Assembly (NCBI RefSeq): GCF_038502225.1
Contig: NC_091292.1
Location: forward strand, 46,757,090 to 46,821,089
Source: Cherax quadricarinatus
Lineage: Eukaryota; Arthropoda; Malacostraca; Decapoda; Parastacidae
Length of the DNA: 64,000 nt
Direction of reading: 5' to 3'
Position numbers and translations under genes: made by a program. Positions 23,901 through 37,472 of the stretch are shown piece by piece. The number at the start of each line of letters is the position of its first letter. Position 1 is the stretch's first letter. A model generated the notes under the pieces. That model saw only the letters and a list, made by a program, of their open reading frames with translations, was not told the DNA's origin and ran no database searches.

Positions 23901-26900
23901 GATGCTGCTCTCACTGTGGGAGTGTGGGAGTGTTTCTTCATGCTGCACTCGCAGTGGAAGTGTTCCTGGATGCTGTAGTCACTGTAGGAGTGTTTCTGCC
24001 TGCTGCACTCACCATGGGAGTGTGGGAGTGTTCCTGGCTGCTGCATTCACTGTGGGAGTGTATGAGTGTTCCTGGATACTGCACTCACTGTGGGAGTGTG
24101 GGAGTGCTCCTGGATGCTGCACTCACTGTGGGAGTGTGGGAGTATTACTGGATGCTGCACTCACTGTGGGAGTGTGGGGGTGCTCCTGGATGTTGCACTC
24201 ACTGTGGGAGTGTTCCTGCCTGTTGCGCTCACTGTGGGAGTATTCCTGGCTGCTGCACTCACTATGGGAGTGTGGGAGTGTTCCTGGATGCTGCACGCAC
24301 TTTGAGAGTGTGGTAGTGCTTCTGGATGCTGCACTCACTGTGCGAGTGTTCATGGATGCTGCACTCACTGTGGGAGTGTTACTGGAAGCTGCACTCACTG
24401 TGCGAGTGTTCATGGATGCTGCACTCACTGTGGGAGTACTCCTGGATGTTGCACTCACTGCGGGAGTGTTCCTGGATGCTGCACCCACTGTGGGAGTGCT
24501 CGTGGATGTTGCACTAACTCTGGGAGTGTCCGTGGATGCTGCACTCCCTGTGGGAGTATGGGAGTGTTCCTGGATGCTGCACTCACTGTGCGAGCGTTCC
24601 TGGATGCTGCACTCACTGTGGGAGTGTGGGAGTGCTCCTGGATGTTGCACTCACTGTGGGAGTGTTCTTGGATGCTGCACTCACTGTTGGAGTGTGGGAG
24701 TGTTCCTGGAAGCTGCACACACTTTGGGAGTGTGGGAGTGTTTCTGCCACTCGCTGTGGGGGTGCTCGTGGATGAAGTACTCACTGTGGGAGTGTGGGAG
24801 TATTCCTGGATGATGCACTCACTGTAGGAGTGTTCCTGTCTGCTGCACTCACTGAGGGAGTGTTCCTTGCTGCTGCACTCACTGAAGGAGTGCACGAGTG
24901 TTCCTGGATGCTGCACTCGCTGTGGGAGTGTGGGTGTGTTTCTGCCCGCTGCACTCATTGTGAAAGTGTTCGTGAGTGCTGCCTCATTGTGGGAGTGTTT
25001 CTACCTGCTGCTCACACTGTGGGAGTATTCCTGGATGCTGCACTCACTGTTGGAGTGTGGGAGTGTTCCTGGAAGCTGCACACACTGCGGGAGTGTGGGA
25101 GTGTGGAAATGTTCCTGGATGCTACACTCGTTGAGGGAGGGTGGGAGTGTCCCTGAATGCTGCATTCACTGTGGGAGTGTGGGAGTGTGGAAATGTTCCT
25201 GGATGCTGCACTCACTGTGGGGGTGCTCCTGGATGCTGCGCTCACTGTAGGAGTGTGGGAGTATTCCTGGCTGATGCACTCACTGTGGGAGTGTGCGAGT
25301 GTTCCTTGATGCTTCATTCACTGTTCGAGTGTTCCTGGTTGCTGCACTCACTGTGGGAGTGTCGGAGTGCTCCTGGCTGCTGCACTCACTGTGGGATTGA
25401 GGGAGTGCTCCTGGCTACTGCACTCTTTGTGGGAGTGTCGGAGTGTTCCTGGCTGCTGCACTCACTCTGGAAGTGTTGGAGTGTTCCTGGCTGCTGCACT
25501 CACTCTGGAAGTGTGGGATTGTTCCTGGCTGCTGCACTCACTGTGGGATTGAGGGAGTGCTCCTGGCTACTGCACTCTTTGTGGGAGTGTCGGAGTGTTC
25601 CTGGCTGCTGCACTCACTCTGGAAGTGTTGGAGTGTTCCTGGCTGCTGCACTCACTCTGGAAGTGTTGGAGTGTTCCTGGCTGCTGCACTCACTGAGGGA
25701 GTGTTTCTTGCTGCTGCACTCACTGTGGAAGTGTTGGAGTGTTCCTGGATGCTGCACTCACTGTGGGAGTGTGGGTGTGTTTCTGCCTGCTGCACTCAGT
25801 GTGAAAGTGTTTCTGGATGCTGCACTCACTGTGGGAGTGTTTCTGGCTGCTGCACTCACTATGGGAGTATGGGAGTGTTCCTGGATGCTGCACGCACTGT
25901 GGGAGTGTGAGAGTGCTCCTGAATGCTAAACTCACTGTGGGAGTGTGGGAGTGTTCCTGGATGTTGCACTCACTGTGGGAGTGTGGAAGTTCTTTTGGAT
26001 GCTGCACTCACTGTGGGAGTGTTGATGGATGTTGCACTCACTGTGTGAGTGTGGAAGTGTTCCTGGTTGCTGCACTCACTGTCGGAGTTTGGGAGTGTTG
26101 CTGGATGTTGCACTCACTGTGGGAGAATGGAAGTGTTCCTGGTTGCTGCACTCACTGTGAGAGTGTTTCTGCCTGGTGCACTCACAGTGGTAGTGTTCCT
26201 GGATGCTGCACTCACTGTGGGAGTGTGGGAGTGTTTCTGCCTGGTGCACTCACAGTGGAAGTGTTCTTGGATGTTGCACTCACTGTGGGAGTGTTCCTGC
26301 CTGCTGCACTCACTGTGGGAGTATTCCTGGCTGCAGCACTCACTATGGGAGTGTGGGAGTGTTTCTGGATACTGCACTCACTGTGGGAGTGTTTCTACCT
26401 GTTGCACTGACTGTGGGAGTATTCCTGGCTGCTGCACTCACTATGGGAGTGTGGAAGTGTTCCTGGATGTTGCACTCACTGTGGGAGTGTTCCTACCTGC
26501 TGCACTCACTTTGGGAGTATTCCTGGCTGCTGCACTCACTATGGGAATGTGGGAGTGTTTCTGGATACTGCACTCACTGTGGGAGTGTTTCTGCCTGCTG
26601 CACACACACTGTGGGAGTATTCCTGGCTGCTACACTCACTATGGGAGTACGGGAGTGTTCCTGGATGCTGCACTCACTCTGGGAGTGTGGGGGTGCTCCT
26701 CGATGCTGAACTCACTGTGGGAGTGTTGGAGAGCTCCTGGATGCTGCACTCACTGTAAGAGTGTGGGAGTGTTGATGGATGTTGCACTCACTGTGGGAGT
26801 ATGGGTGTTCCTGGTTGCTGCACTCACTGTGGGAGTGTTTCTGCCTGCTACCCTCACTGTGGGAGTATTCCTGGCTGCTGCACTCACTATGGGAGTGTGG

Positions 26901-29888
26901 GAGTGTTCGTGGATGCTGCACTCACTATGGGAGTGTGGAAGTGTTCTTGGATGTTGCACTCACTGTGGGAGTGTGTATGAGTGTAGATGAATGTTGCACT
27001 CACTGTGGGAGTATGGAAGTTTTCCTGGTTGTTGCACTCACTGTGGGAGTGTGGGAGTGTTTCTACCTGGTGCACTCACAGTGGAAGTGTTCCTGGATGC
27101 TGCACTCACTGTGGGAGTGTTTTTGCTTGCTGCTCTCACTGTGGGAGTTTTCCTGGCTGCTGAACTTACTGTGGGAGTGTGGGAGTGTTCCTGGATGCTG
27201 CACTCACTATGGGAGTGTGGAAGTGTTCTTTGATGTTTCACTCACTGTGGGAGTGTTCCTGCCTGCTGCACTCACTGTGGGAGTATTCCTTGCTGCTGCA
27301 CTCACTATGGAAGTGCGGGAGTGTTCCTGGATACTGCACTCACTGTGGGAGTGTTCCTGGATCCTGCATTCACTGTGGGAGTGTTCCTGCCAGCTGCACT
27401 CACTCTGGGAGTGTTCCTGCCTGCTACGCTCATTGTGGGAGTAATTCTGAATGCTGCACTCACTGTAGGAGCGTTTCTTAATGCTGCATTCACTGAGGGA
27501 GTGTGGGAGTGTTCCTGGATGCTGCACTCACTGTGGGATTGTGGTTGTGTTCTAAGATGTTACACTCACTGTGGGAGTGTGGGTGTGTTTCTGCCTGCTG
27601 CACTCACTGTGAAAGTGTTCCTTGATGCTGCACTCACTGTGGGAGTATTCCTGGCTGCGGCACTCACTGTGGGAATGTGCGAGTTCTCCTGCATGCTGCA
27701 CTCACTGTGGGAGTTTGGGAGTGTTCCTGGATGTTGCACTCACTGTGGGAGTGTGGGAGTGCTTCTGAAAGCTGCACTCACTGTGGGAGTGTGGGAGCGT
27801 TGCTGGATGTTGCACTCACTGTTTGAGTGCGGAAGTGTTCCTGGATGCTGCACTCGCTGTGGGAGTGTTCCTGGATGCTGCACTCACTGTGAGAGTATGG
27901 AAGTGTTCATGGATGCTGCACCTACTGTGGGAGTGTTTCTGCCAGCTGCACTCACTGTGGGAGTATTCCTGGCTGCTGCACTCACTTTGGGAGTGTAGGA
28001 GTGTTCCTGGATGCTGCACTCACAGTGGGAGTGTGGAAATGCTTCTGGATGCTGCACTCACTGTGGGAGTGTGGGAGTGTTTCTGGATGCTGCACACACT
28101 GTAGGCGTGTGGAAGTGTTCCTGGATGTTGTACTCACTGTGGAAGTGTTCCTACCTGCTGCATTCACTATGGGAGTGTGGGAGTGTTCATGGTGGCTGCA
28201 CTCACTGTGGGAGTGTGGAAGTGTTTCTGCCTGGTGAACTCAGAGTGGAAGTGTTCCTGGATGCTGCACTCACTGTGGGAGTATTCATGGCTGCTGCACT
28301 CACTGTGGGAGTATTCATGGCTGCTGCACTCACTATGGGAGTGTGGAAGTGTTCTTGGATGTTGCACTCACTGTGGGAGTGTTGATGGATGTTGCACTCA
28401 CTGTGGGAGTATGGAAGTGTTCTTGGTTGCTGCACTCTCTGTGGGAGTGTGGGAGAGTTTCTACCTGGTGCACTCACAGTGGAAGTGTTCCTGGATGCTG
28501 CACTCACTGTGGGAGTGTGGGAGTGCCAGTGGATGCTGCACTCACTGTGGGAGTGTAGGTGCTCCTGGATGTTGCACTCACTGTGGGAGTTTTCCTGCCT
28601 GCTGCACTCACTGTGGGTGTATTCCTGGCCTATGCGCTCATTATTTGAGTGTGGGAGTATTCCTGTTGCACTCAGTTTGGAAGTGTTCGTTGATGCTGCA
28701 CTCACTGTTGGAGTGAGGGAGTGTCCCTGGATGCTGCACTCACTCTGGGAGTGAGGGAGTGTTCCTTGATGCTGCCCTCACTGTGGGGGTGCTCCTGGAT
28801 GCTGCACTCACTGTGGGAGTGTGGGAGTGTTCCTGGATGCTGCATTCACTGTTGGTGTGTTCTTGGCTGCTGCACTCACTGTGGGAGTGTTCCTGGCTCC
28901 TGCACTCACTGTGGGAGTTTGCTTTGCTGCTGCACTCGTTGTGGGAGTGTTCCTGGATGCTGCACTCACTGTGGGAGTGTGGGAGTGCTTCTGGATGCTG
29001 CACTCACTGTGGGGGTGCTCCTGGATGCTGCACTCACTGTGGGAGTGTGGGAGTGTTCCTGGATGCTGCATTCACTGTTGGTGTGTTCTTGGCTGCTGCA
29101 CTCACTGTGGGAGTGTTCCTGGCTCCTGCACTCACTGTGGGAGTTTGCTTTGCTGCTGCACTCGTTGTGGGAGTGTTCCTGGATGCTGCACTCACTGTGG
29201 GAGTGTGGGAGTGCTTCTGGATGCTGCACTCACTGTGGGAGTGTTCCTGGCTTCTGCACTCACTGTATGAGTGTGGGAGTGTTGCTGGCTGCTGCACTCA
29301 CTGTGGGAGTGTTCATTGATGCTGCATTCACTATGGAGTATTCCTGGATGCTGCACTCACTCATGGAGTGTTCATGGCGGGTGCACTCACTGTGGGAGTA
29401 TTTCTGGCTGCTGCAGTGACTGTGGGAGTGTGGGAGTGTTCCTGGCTGCTGCACTTAATGTGGAAGTGTGGGAGTGTTGCTGGCTGCTTCACTCACTGTG
29501 GAAGTGTTCCTGCATTGTGCACTCTCTGTGGGAGTGTTGCTGGCTGCTGCATTCACTGTGGGAGTGTGGGAGTGCTCCTGGCTGCTGCACTCACTGTGGG
29601 AGTGTGGATTTGTTCCTGGATGCTGCACTCACTGTGGGAGTGTTCCTGGATGCTGCACTCGCTGTGGGAGTGTTCCTGGAGGCTGCGCTCATTGTGGGAG
29701 TGTTCGTGGATGCTGCACTCACTGTGGGAGTGTTCTTGGATGCTTCAATCACTGTGGGAGTGTTTCTGGATGCTGCACGCACTGTGGGAGTATTTCTAGA
29801 TGCTGCACTCACTCTGGGAGTGTTCCTGGATGCTGTACTCACTGTGGGAGTGTGGGAGTGCTCCTTGATGCTGCACTCAGTGTGGGAT
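23901..29888. repeat. Mixed 30/38-bp tandem array (about 180 units)
   Basis: Basic unit of 30 bases (ctgcactcactgtgggagtg then ttcctggatg). A second unit length of 38 arises by repetition of an eight-base tgggagtg. CACTC and GAGTG within a unit can pair as a five-base stem. Exact internal duplications exist: 28,780-29,000 recurs 226 bp downstream (five 30s plus two 38s), and the block at 25,393 recurs 152 bp downstream (four 38s). Because 30 keeps frame and 38 shifts it, long frames (MLHSLWEC, VFLDAALTVG, CCTHCGSV) open in all three plus frames and on the minus strand. They are not genes. Confidence 0.96.
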
Positions 29889-30158
29889 GGGCAGCGGCAC
29901 TGCTGGCGGAAGAGGAAGTCCGGTGAAGAATTTCATTGTTCGTGTAATTACCTGCTTGTGATTAACTGCTTGAATTTGCTGGAAAATGACGAGGTGGACC
30001 TAGCTCCTGGTCCTTCCTCTCAACTTTCCACATCTCAAGACACAGATGCGCTGGTTCATTTCCTTAGTGATATTTTCCTCTCAGAACTTAATACGGCTTC
30101 ATTTAATAGGCTTAAGATTTTCAATGCTTGTGTTCATTATATAGAAACAGGTTTTTAG
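29889..30158 (+). other. Open frame running out of the array, unrecognised
   Basis: A plus-strand frame continues past the array for about 90 codons of ordinary composition (GEEFHCSCNYLLVINCLNLL, then LAPGPSSQLSTSQDTDALVH, then a stop at 30,156-30,158). I do not recognise it. Its amino-acid mix is more protein-like than the neighbouring AT-rich DNA, so it could be a decayed element ORF or part of an exon. No start codon outside the array and no clear splice context support it as a gene. Confidence 0.25.
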
Positions 30159-31330
30159 ATAAATTTTCAGGTTCATGTGTTCAGTGACTAAATTTACTGA
30201 ACTCATTCCCAGCGTCTTGGAATGGTTTCGAGAACTTTGAAAGTCGTCATCCGTGTTGCTTCAACGTTCAAAGATGTCTTCTAATTGAACGACAACGAAG
30301 ATCAAAATTCATGTGTGTTATTGTAGATTTTTCCATTTTACAATTCCTGTAAAATAGTGTGAAACTTTTGTCCCGCTGATTCACATTAATCAAATTTCAG
30401 TTTACCTCCTCTGAATGGCTGCAAGTTAATGGTTGATGCGTCACATGACCAGGATAGTTCCCATTATGGCTTTTGGCATTTTGTGGAGGGCAAATTTATA
30501 TATATAGATAAAAAAAAGGTTAAAAAACAAAAACTAAGACTCTTTGGAATTCATGACTTATATATGCAGAATGACTCAACTGATCGGCTTGAAATTTTCA
30601 CCGCTGGTGAGGTTTCCTGAACGCAAGGTTCTCACTCTTAATGGCGGGAACAAATTCCAGTTTGTCAATTTGATTGAGTAAATATTGATAGTCATGAATA
30701 TTTAGTAACTCAAGAATACTTGTTCTGGTCGACTTAAAGTGAATAATGTGCCGTCAGTTTAGTTGTGTTAAATTTAACTGAAGTTGTTAAGAAACTTTAA
30801 TTCGTTGGAAACAGAACAATTATTGGAGATCAAGTTCCTGAACTGCATAAAACTTTCTTCTCTGTTGGGTTTTCTTAAAGAAACTTTCGTACTCATTTTA
30901 GGCTATATAAATATCGATTTGCCAGTTGTATTAAATAAATTATTCTGATGTTATAACTAAAGAATACCTCTCCCGAGCGGCTTTAAACCCTACACGCTGG
31001 TGATCTTAATTGGAATTATTCTTGAACAGATTTCAGGCAGTGTAAACTGATCTGTGTGATTTTTTTTATCAAATTGAATTAGTTATTTCAGTTTTTAAAA
31101 TAAATAAAATCCAATATTTTTTCATAGAATTGTAGCGAATTTAAAATGTAATATAAATGAGAAATGGAAACTGAAAAACTCTCATATTCAGGGTAACATT
31201 ATTTTTTCTTCACTTTTTCCAAAAATTTGGTTCATAAACTCTAGAAAGACCTATTAGATAAGCGTGAAATTTTCACTGCTTACGCGCTGTATCTCTGGCA
31301 TGAGTCATGGAACTTTTTGTGAATGTGGAT
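30159..31330. other. AT-rich spacer with blocks shared with 36.6-36.8 kb
   Basis: Non-coding AT-rich sequence. Three short blocks (ttaatggttgatgcgtcaca at 30,426; gtaactcaagaatacttg at about 30,704; tcttaaagaaact at about 30,872) recur in the same order in diverged form at 36,615, 36,700 and 36,754, on the other side of the 14/21-bp arrays. A 63-codon frame at 30,429 is not recognised and looks incidental. Confidence 0.5.
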
Positions 31331-31589
31331 GTTGTGTGGACAATGTTGTGTGGACAATGTTGTGTGGACAATGTTGTGTGGACAATGTTGTGTGGACAAT
31401 GTTGTGTGGACAATGTTGTGTGGACAATGTTGTGTGGACAATGTTGTGTGGACAATGTTGTGTGGACAATGTTGTGTGGACAATGTTGTGTGGACAATGT
31501 TGTGTGGACAATGTTGTGTGGACAATGTTGTGTGGACAATGTTGTGTGGACAATGTTGTGTGGACAATGTTGTGTGGACAATGTTGTGT
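31331..31589. repeat. 14-bp tandem array (about 18 units)
   Basis: Essentially perfect repeats of gtgtggacaatgtt. As 14 is not divisible by three and no unit contains a stop, all three plus frames and the minus frames are open with a 14-residue period. It is not a gene. It joins the next array without a spacer (…gttgtg|ttcagtactgg). Confidence 0.97.
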
Positions 31590-34500
31590 TCAGTACTGGT
31601 GAATGTTACTTCAGTACTGGTGAATGTTACTTCAGTACTGGTGAATGTTACTTCAGTACTGGTGAATGTTACTTCAGTACTGTGAATGTTACTTCAGTAC
31701 TGGTGAATGTTTCTTCAGTACTGGTGAATGTTACTTCAGTACTGGTGAATGTTACTTCAGTACTGGTGAATGTTACTTCAGTACTGGTGAATGTTACTTC
31801 AGTACTGGTGAATGTTACTTCAGTACTGGTGAATGTTACATCAGTACTGGTGAATGTTACTTCAGTACTGGTGAATGTTACTTCAGTACTGGTGAATGTT
31901 ACTTCAGTACTGGTGAATGTTACTTCAGTACTGTGAATGTTACTTCAGTACTGGTGAATGTTACTTCAGTACTGGTGAATGTTACTTCAGTACTGGTGAA
32001 TGTTACTTCAGTACTGGTGAATGTTACTTCAGTACTGTGAATGTTACTTCAGTACTGGTGAATGTTACTTCAGTACTGGTGAATGTTACTTCAGTACTGG
32101 TGAATGTTACTTCAGTACTGGTGAATGTTACTTCAGTAGTAGTGAATGTTACTTCAGTACTGGTGAATGTTACTTCAGTACTGGTGAATGTTACTTCAGT
32201 ACTGGTGAATGTTACTTCAGTACTGGTGAATGTTACTTCAGTACTGGTGAATGTTACTTCAGTACTGTGAATGTTACTTCAGTACTGGTGAATGTTACTT
32301 CAGTACTGGTGAATGTTACTTCAGTACTGGTGAATGTTACTTCAGTACTGGTGAATGTTACTTCATTAGTAGTGAATGTTACTTCAGTACTGGTGAATGC
32401 TACTTCAGTACTGGTGAATGTTACATCAGTACTGGTGAATGTTACTTCAGTACTGGTGAATGTTACTTCAGTACTGGTGAATGTTACTTCAGTACTGGTG
32501 AATGCTACTTCAGTACTGGTGAATGTTACTTGAGTGCTGGTGAATGTTACTTCAGTACTGGTGAATGTTACATCAGTACTGGTGAATGTTACTTCAGTAC
32601 TGGTGAATGTTACTTGAGTGCTGGTGAATGTTACTTCAGTACTGGTGAATGTTACATCAGTACTGGTGAATGTTACTTCAGTACTGGTGAATGTTACTTG
32701 AGTGCTGGTGAATGTTACTTCAGTACTGGTGAATGTTACTTCAGTACTGGTGAATGTTACTTCAGTACAGGTGAATGTTACTTCAGTACTGGTGAATGTT
32801 ACTTCAGTACTGGTGAATGATACTTCAGTACTGGTGAATGTTACTTCAGTACTGGTGAATGTTACTTCAGTACAGGTGAATGTTACTTCAGTACTGGTGA
32901 ATGTTACTTTAGTACTGGTGAATGTTACTTCAGTAGTAGTGAATGTTACTTCAGTAGTGGTGAATGTTATTTTAGTACTGGTGAATGTTACTTCAGTACT
33001 GGTGAATGTTACTTGAGTGCTGGTGAATGTTACTTCAGTACTGGTGAATGTTACTTCAGTACTGGTGAATGTTACTTCAGTACTGGTGAATGTTACATCA
33101 GTACTGGTGAATGTTACTTCAGTACTGGTGAATGTTACTTCAGTACTGGTGAATGTTACTTCAGTAGTAGTGAATGTTACTTCAGTACTGATGAATGTTT
33201 CTTCAGTACTGGTGAATGTTACATCAGTACTGGTGAATGTTACTTCAGTACTGGTGAATGTTACTTCAGTACTGGTGAATGTTACATCAGTACTGGTGAA
33301 TGTTACTTCAGTACTGGTGAATGTTACTTCAGTACTGGTGAATGTTACTTCAGTACTGGTGAATGTTACTTCAGTACTGGTGAATGTTACTTCAGTAGTA
33401 GTGAATGTTACTTCAGTACTCGTGAATGTTACTTCAGTACTGGTGAATGTTACTTCAGTACTGGTGAATATTACTTCAGTAGTAGTGAATGTTACTTCAG
33501 TACTGATGAATGTTTCTTCAGTACTGGTGAATGTTACTTCAGTACTGGTGAATGTTACTTCAGTACTGGTGAATGTTACATCAGTACTGGTGAATGTTAC
33601 TTCAGTACTGGTGAATGTTACTTCAGTACTGGTGAATGTTACTTCAGTACTGGTGAATGTTACTTCAGTACTGTGAATGTTACTTCAGTACTGTGAATGT
33701 TACTTCAGTACTGTGAATGTTACTTCAGTACTGGTGAATGTTACTTCAGTACTGGTGAATGTTACTTCAGTACTGTGAATGTTACTTCATTACTGTGAAT
33801 GTTACTTCAGTACTGGTGAATGTTACTTCAGTACTGGTGAATGTTACATCAGTACTGGTGAATGTTACTTCAGTACTGGTGAATGTTACTTCAGTACTGT
33901 GAATGTTACTTCAGTACTGTGAATGTTACTTCAGTACTGGTGAATGTTACTTCAGTACTGGTGAATGTTACTTCAGTACTGGTGAATGTTACATCAGTAC
34001 TGGTGAATGTTACTTCAGTACTGGTGAATGTTACTTCAGTACTGGTGAATGTTACTTCAGTACTGGTGATTGTTACTTCAGTACTGTGAATGTTACTTCA
34101 GTACTGGTGAATGTTACTTCAGTACTGGTGAATGTTACTTCAGTACTGGTGAATGTTACTTCAGTACTGGTGAATGTTACTTCAGTACTGTGAATGTTAC
34201 TTCAGTACTGGTGAATGTTACTTCAGTACTGGTGAATGTTACTTCAGTACTGGTGAATGTTACTTCAGTACTGGTGAATGTTACTTCAGTAGTAGTGAAT
34301 GTTACTTCAGTACTGGTGAATGTTACTTCAGTACTGGTGAATGTTACTTCAGTACTGGTGAATGTTACTTCAGTACTGGTGAATGTTACTTCAGTACTGG
34401 TGAATGTTACTTCAGTACTGTGAATGTTACTTCAGTACTGGTGAATGTTACTTCAGTACTGGTGAATGTTACTTCAGTACTGGTGAATGTTACTTCAGTA

Positions 34501-36400
34501 CTGGTGAATGTTACTTCATTAGTAGTGAATGTTACTTCAGTACTGGTGAATGCTACTTCAGTACTGGTGAATGTTACATCAGTACTGGTGAATGTTACTT
34601 CAGTACTGGTGAATGTTACTTCAGTACTGGTGAATGTTACTTCAGTACTGGTGAATGCTACTTCAGTACTGGTGAATGTTACTTGAGTGCTGGTGAATGT
34701 TACTTCAGTACTGGTGAATGTTACATCAGTACTGGTGAATGTTACTTCAGTACTGGTGAATGTTACTTGAGTGCTGGTGAATGTTACTTCAGTACTGGTG
34801 AATGTTACATCAGTACTGGTGAATGTTACTTCAGTACTGGTGAATGTTACTTGAGTGCTGGTGAATGTTACTTCAGTACTGGTGAATGTTACTTCAGTAC
34901 TGGTGAATGTTACTTCAGTACAGGTGAATGTTACTTCAGTACTGGTGAATGTTACTTCAGTACTGGTGAATGTTACTTCAGTACTGGTGAATGTTACTTC
35001 AGTACTGGTGAATGTTACTTCAGTACAGGTGAATGTTACTTCAGTACTGGTGAATGTTACTTCAGTACTGGTGAATGTTACTTCAGTAGTAGTGAATGTT
35101 ACTTCAGTAGTGGTGAATGTTATTTTAGTACTGGTGAATGTTACTTCAGTACTGGTGAATGTTACTTGAGTGCTGGTGAATGTTACTTCAGTACTGGTGA
35201 ATGTTACTTCAGTACTGGTGAATGTTACTTCAGTACTGGTGAATGTTACATCAGTACTGGTGAATGTTACTTCAGTACTGGTGAATGTTACTTCAGTACT
35301 GGTGAATGTTACTTCAGTAGTAGTGAATGTTACTTCAGTACTGATGAATGTTTCTTCAGTACTGGTGAATGTTACATCAGTACTGGTGAATGTTACTTCA
35401 GTACTGGTGAATGTTACTTCAGTACTGGTGAATGTTACATCAGTACTGGTGAATGTTACTTCAGTACTGGTGAATGTTACTTCAGTACTGGTGAATGTTA
35501 CTTCAGTACTGGTGAATGTTACTTCAGTACTGGTGAATGTTACTTCAGTACTGGTGAATGTTACTTCAGTAGTAGTGAATGTTACTTCAGTACTGGTGAA
35601 TGTTACTTCAGTACTGGTGAATGTTACTTCAGTAGTAGTGAATGTTACTTCAGTACTGATGAATGTTTCTTCAGTACTGGTGAATGTTACTTCAGTACTG
35701 GTGAATGTTACTTCAGTACTGGTGAATGTTACATCAGTACTGGTGAATGTTACTTCAGTACTGGTGAATGTTACTTCAGTACTGGTGAATGTTACTTCAG
35801 TACTGGTGAATGTTACTTCAGTACTGTGAATGTTACTTCAGTACTGTGAATGTTACTTCAGTACTGTGAATGTTACTTCAGTACTGGTGAATGTTACTTC
35901 AGTACTGGTGAATGTTACTTCAGTACTGTGAATGTTACTTCATTACTGTGAATGTTACTTCAGTACTGGTGAATGTTACTTCAGTACTGGTGAATGTTAC
36001 ATCAGTACTGGTGAATGTTACTTCAGTACTGGTGAATGTTACTTCAGTACTGTGAATGTTACTTCAGTACTGTGAATGTTACTTCAGTACTGGTGAATGT
36101 TACTTCAGTACTGGTGAATGTTACATCAGTACTGGTGAATGTTACTTCAGTACTGGTGAATGTTACTTCAGTACTGTGAATGTTACTTCAGTACTGGTGA
36201 ATGTTACTTCAGTACTGTGAATGTTACTTCAGTACTGGTGAATGTTACTTCAGTACTGGTGAATGTTACTTCAGTACTGGTGAATGTTACTTCAGTACTG
36301 GTGAATGTTACTTCAGTACTGGTGAATGTTACTTCAGTACTGGTGAATGTTACTTCAGTACTGTGAATGTTACTTCAGTACTGGTGAATGTTACGTCAGT
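31590..36400. repeat. Second 21-bp tandem array (about 229 units) with a 2,153-bp internal duplication
   Basis: Unit of 21 bases (ttcagtactggtgaatgtta plus c) containing the palindrome CAGTACTG. Variant units include 20-base ones missing a G (tactgtgaa), gtagtagtgaa, cttgagtgctgg, tacatcag and tactgatgaatgtttc. The pattern of variants from about 31,917 to 33,880 is repeated 2,153 bp downstream. The unrelated 21-bp array at 7.7-14.1 kb has a different sequence. The long frames over it (ECYFSTG, VNVTSVL) switch wherever a 20-base unit occurs and are not genes. Confidence 0.96.
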
Positions 36401-36469
36401 GTGGCTGTCCATTCGTTATATTTAATCTCATAATGCTAAAGTTTAATTCATTATTAGTGAGGTATTTAG

Positions 36470-36595
36470 CCTTGGTGCTCATCCAAGGAACTAGACTTAT
36501 CCTCCCCTTCCTTGGATCGTATCTGAATGACTTCCATTCCACAGGCGCTATATGACCCTTACTGGTTTAGCGTTTCCCTTATTAAAATAAAACAA
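36470..36595 (+). repeat. 3' tail of a dispersed retroelement
   Basis: The blocks tggtgctcatccaaggaact, cctccccttccttggat, and aggcgctatatgaccctta then gtttagcgtttccc followed by an A-rich end match, from memory, a tail very common in decapod genomes. No coding part is present, so it is a short 5'-truncated insertion. LINE or SINE origin cannot be decided from the tail alone. Confidence 0.55.
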
Positions 36596-37262
<667 letters not shown>

Positions 37263-37380
37263 GCATTGTTCAAATCTCTAGTAAGGCTGATGCATGCAGG
37301 GGATGAGATGAAAAGCTGTAAGCCTTCTCCCTGTAAGCTGGCTGCCTTGGATCAAACGTGTAGCGGATGCTACACGCCAA

Positions 37381-37472
37381 GGTATTGTCCAGTGTGGGTA
37401 GATTGGTAAAGCACTGCGTACCTTGTCCTAAGGTTCGTAGGTTCGAGTCTCCTTCAGCCAGAGATCAGTGTT

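Noticed and set aside
23887..30158. Frames of MLHSLWEC / VFLDAALTVG / CCTHCGSV as a membrane or Cys-rich protein
   Set aside because: Mixed 30- and 38-bp units make every plus frame open in turn and the minus strand too; no consistent frame exists.
31264..36425. Cys-rich repeat frames (CGQCCVDNVVWTML and ECYFSTG) as secreted or adhesive proteins
   Set aside because: All three plus frames are open in the 14-bp array, and the 21-bp frames break at every 20-base unit. There is no signal peptide or non-repeat end.
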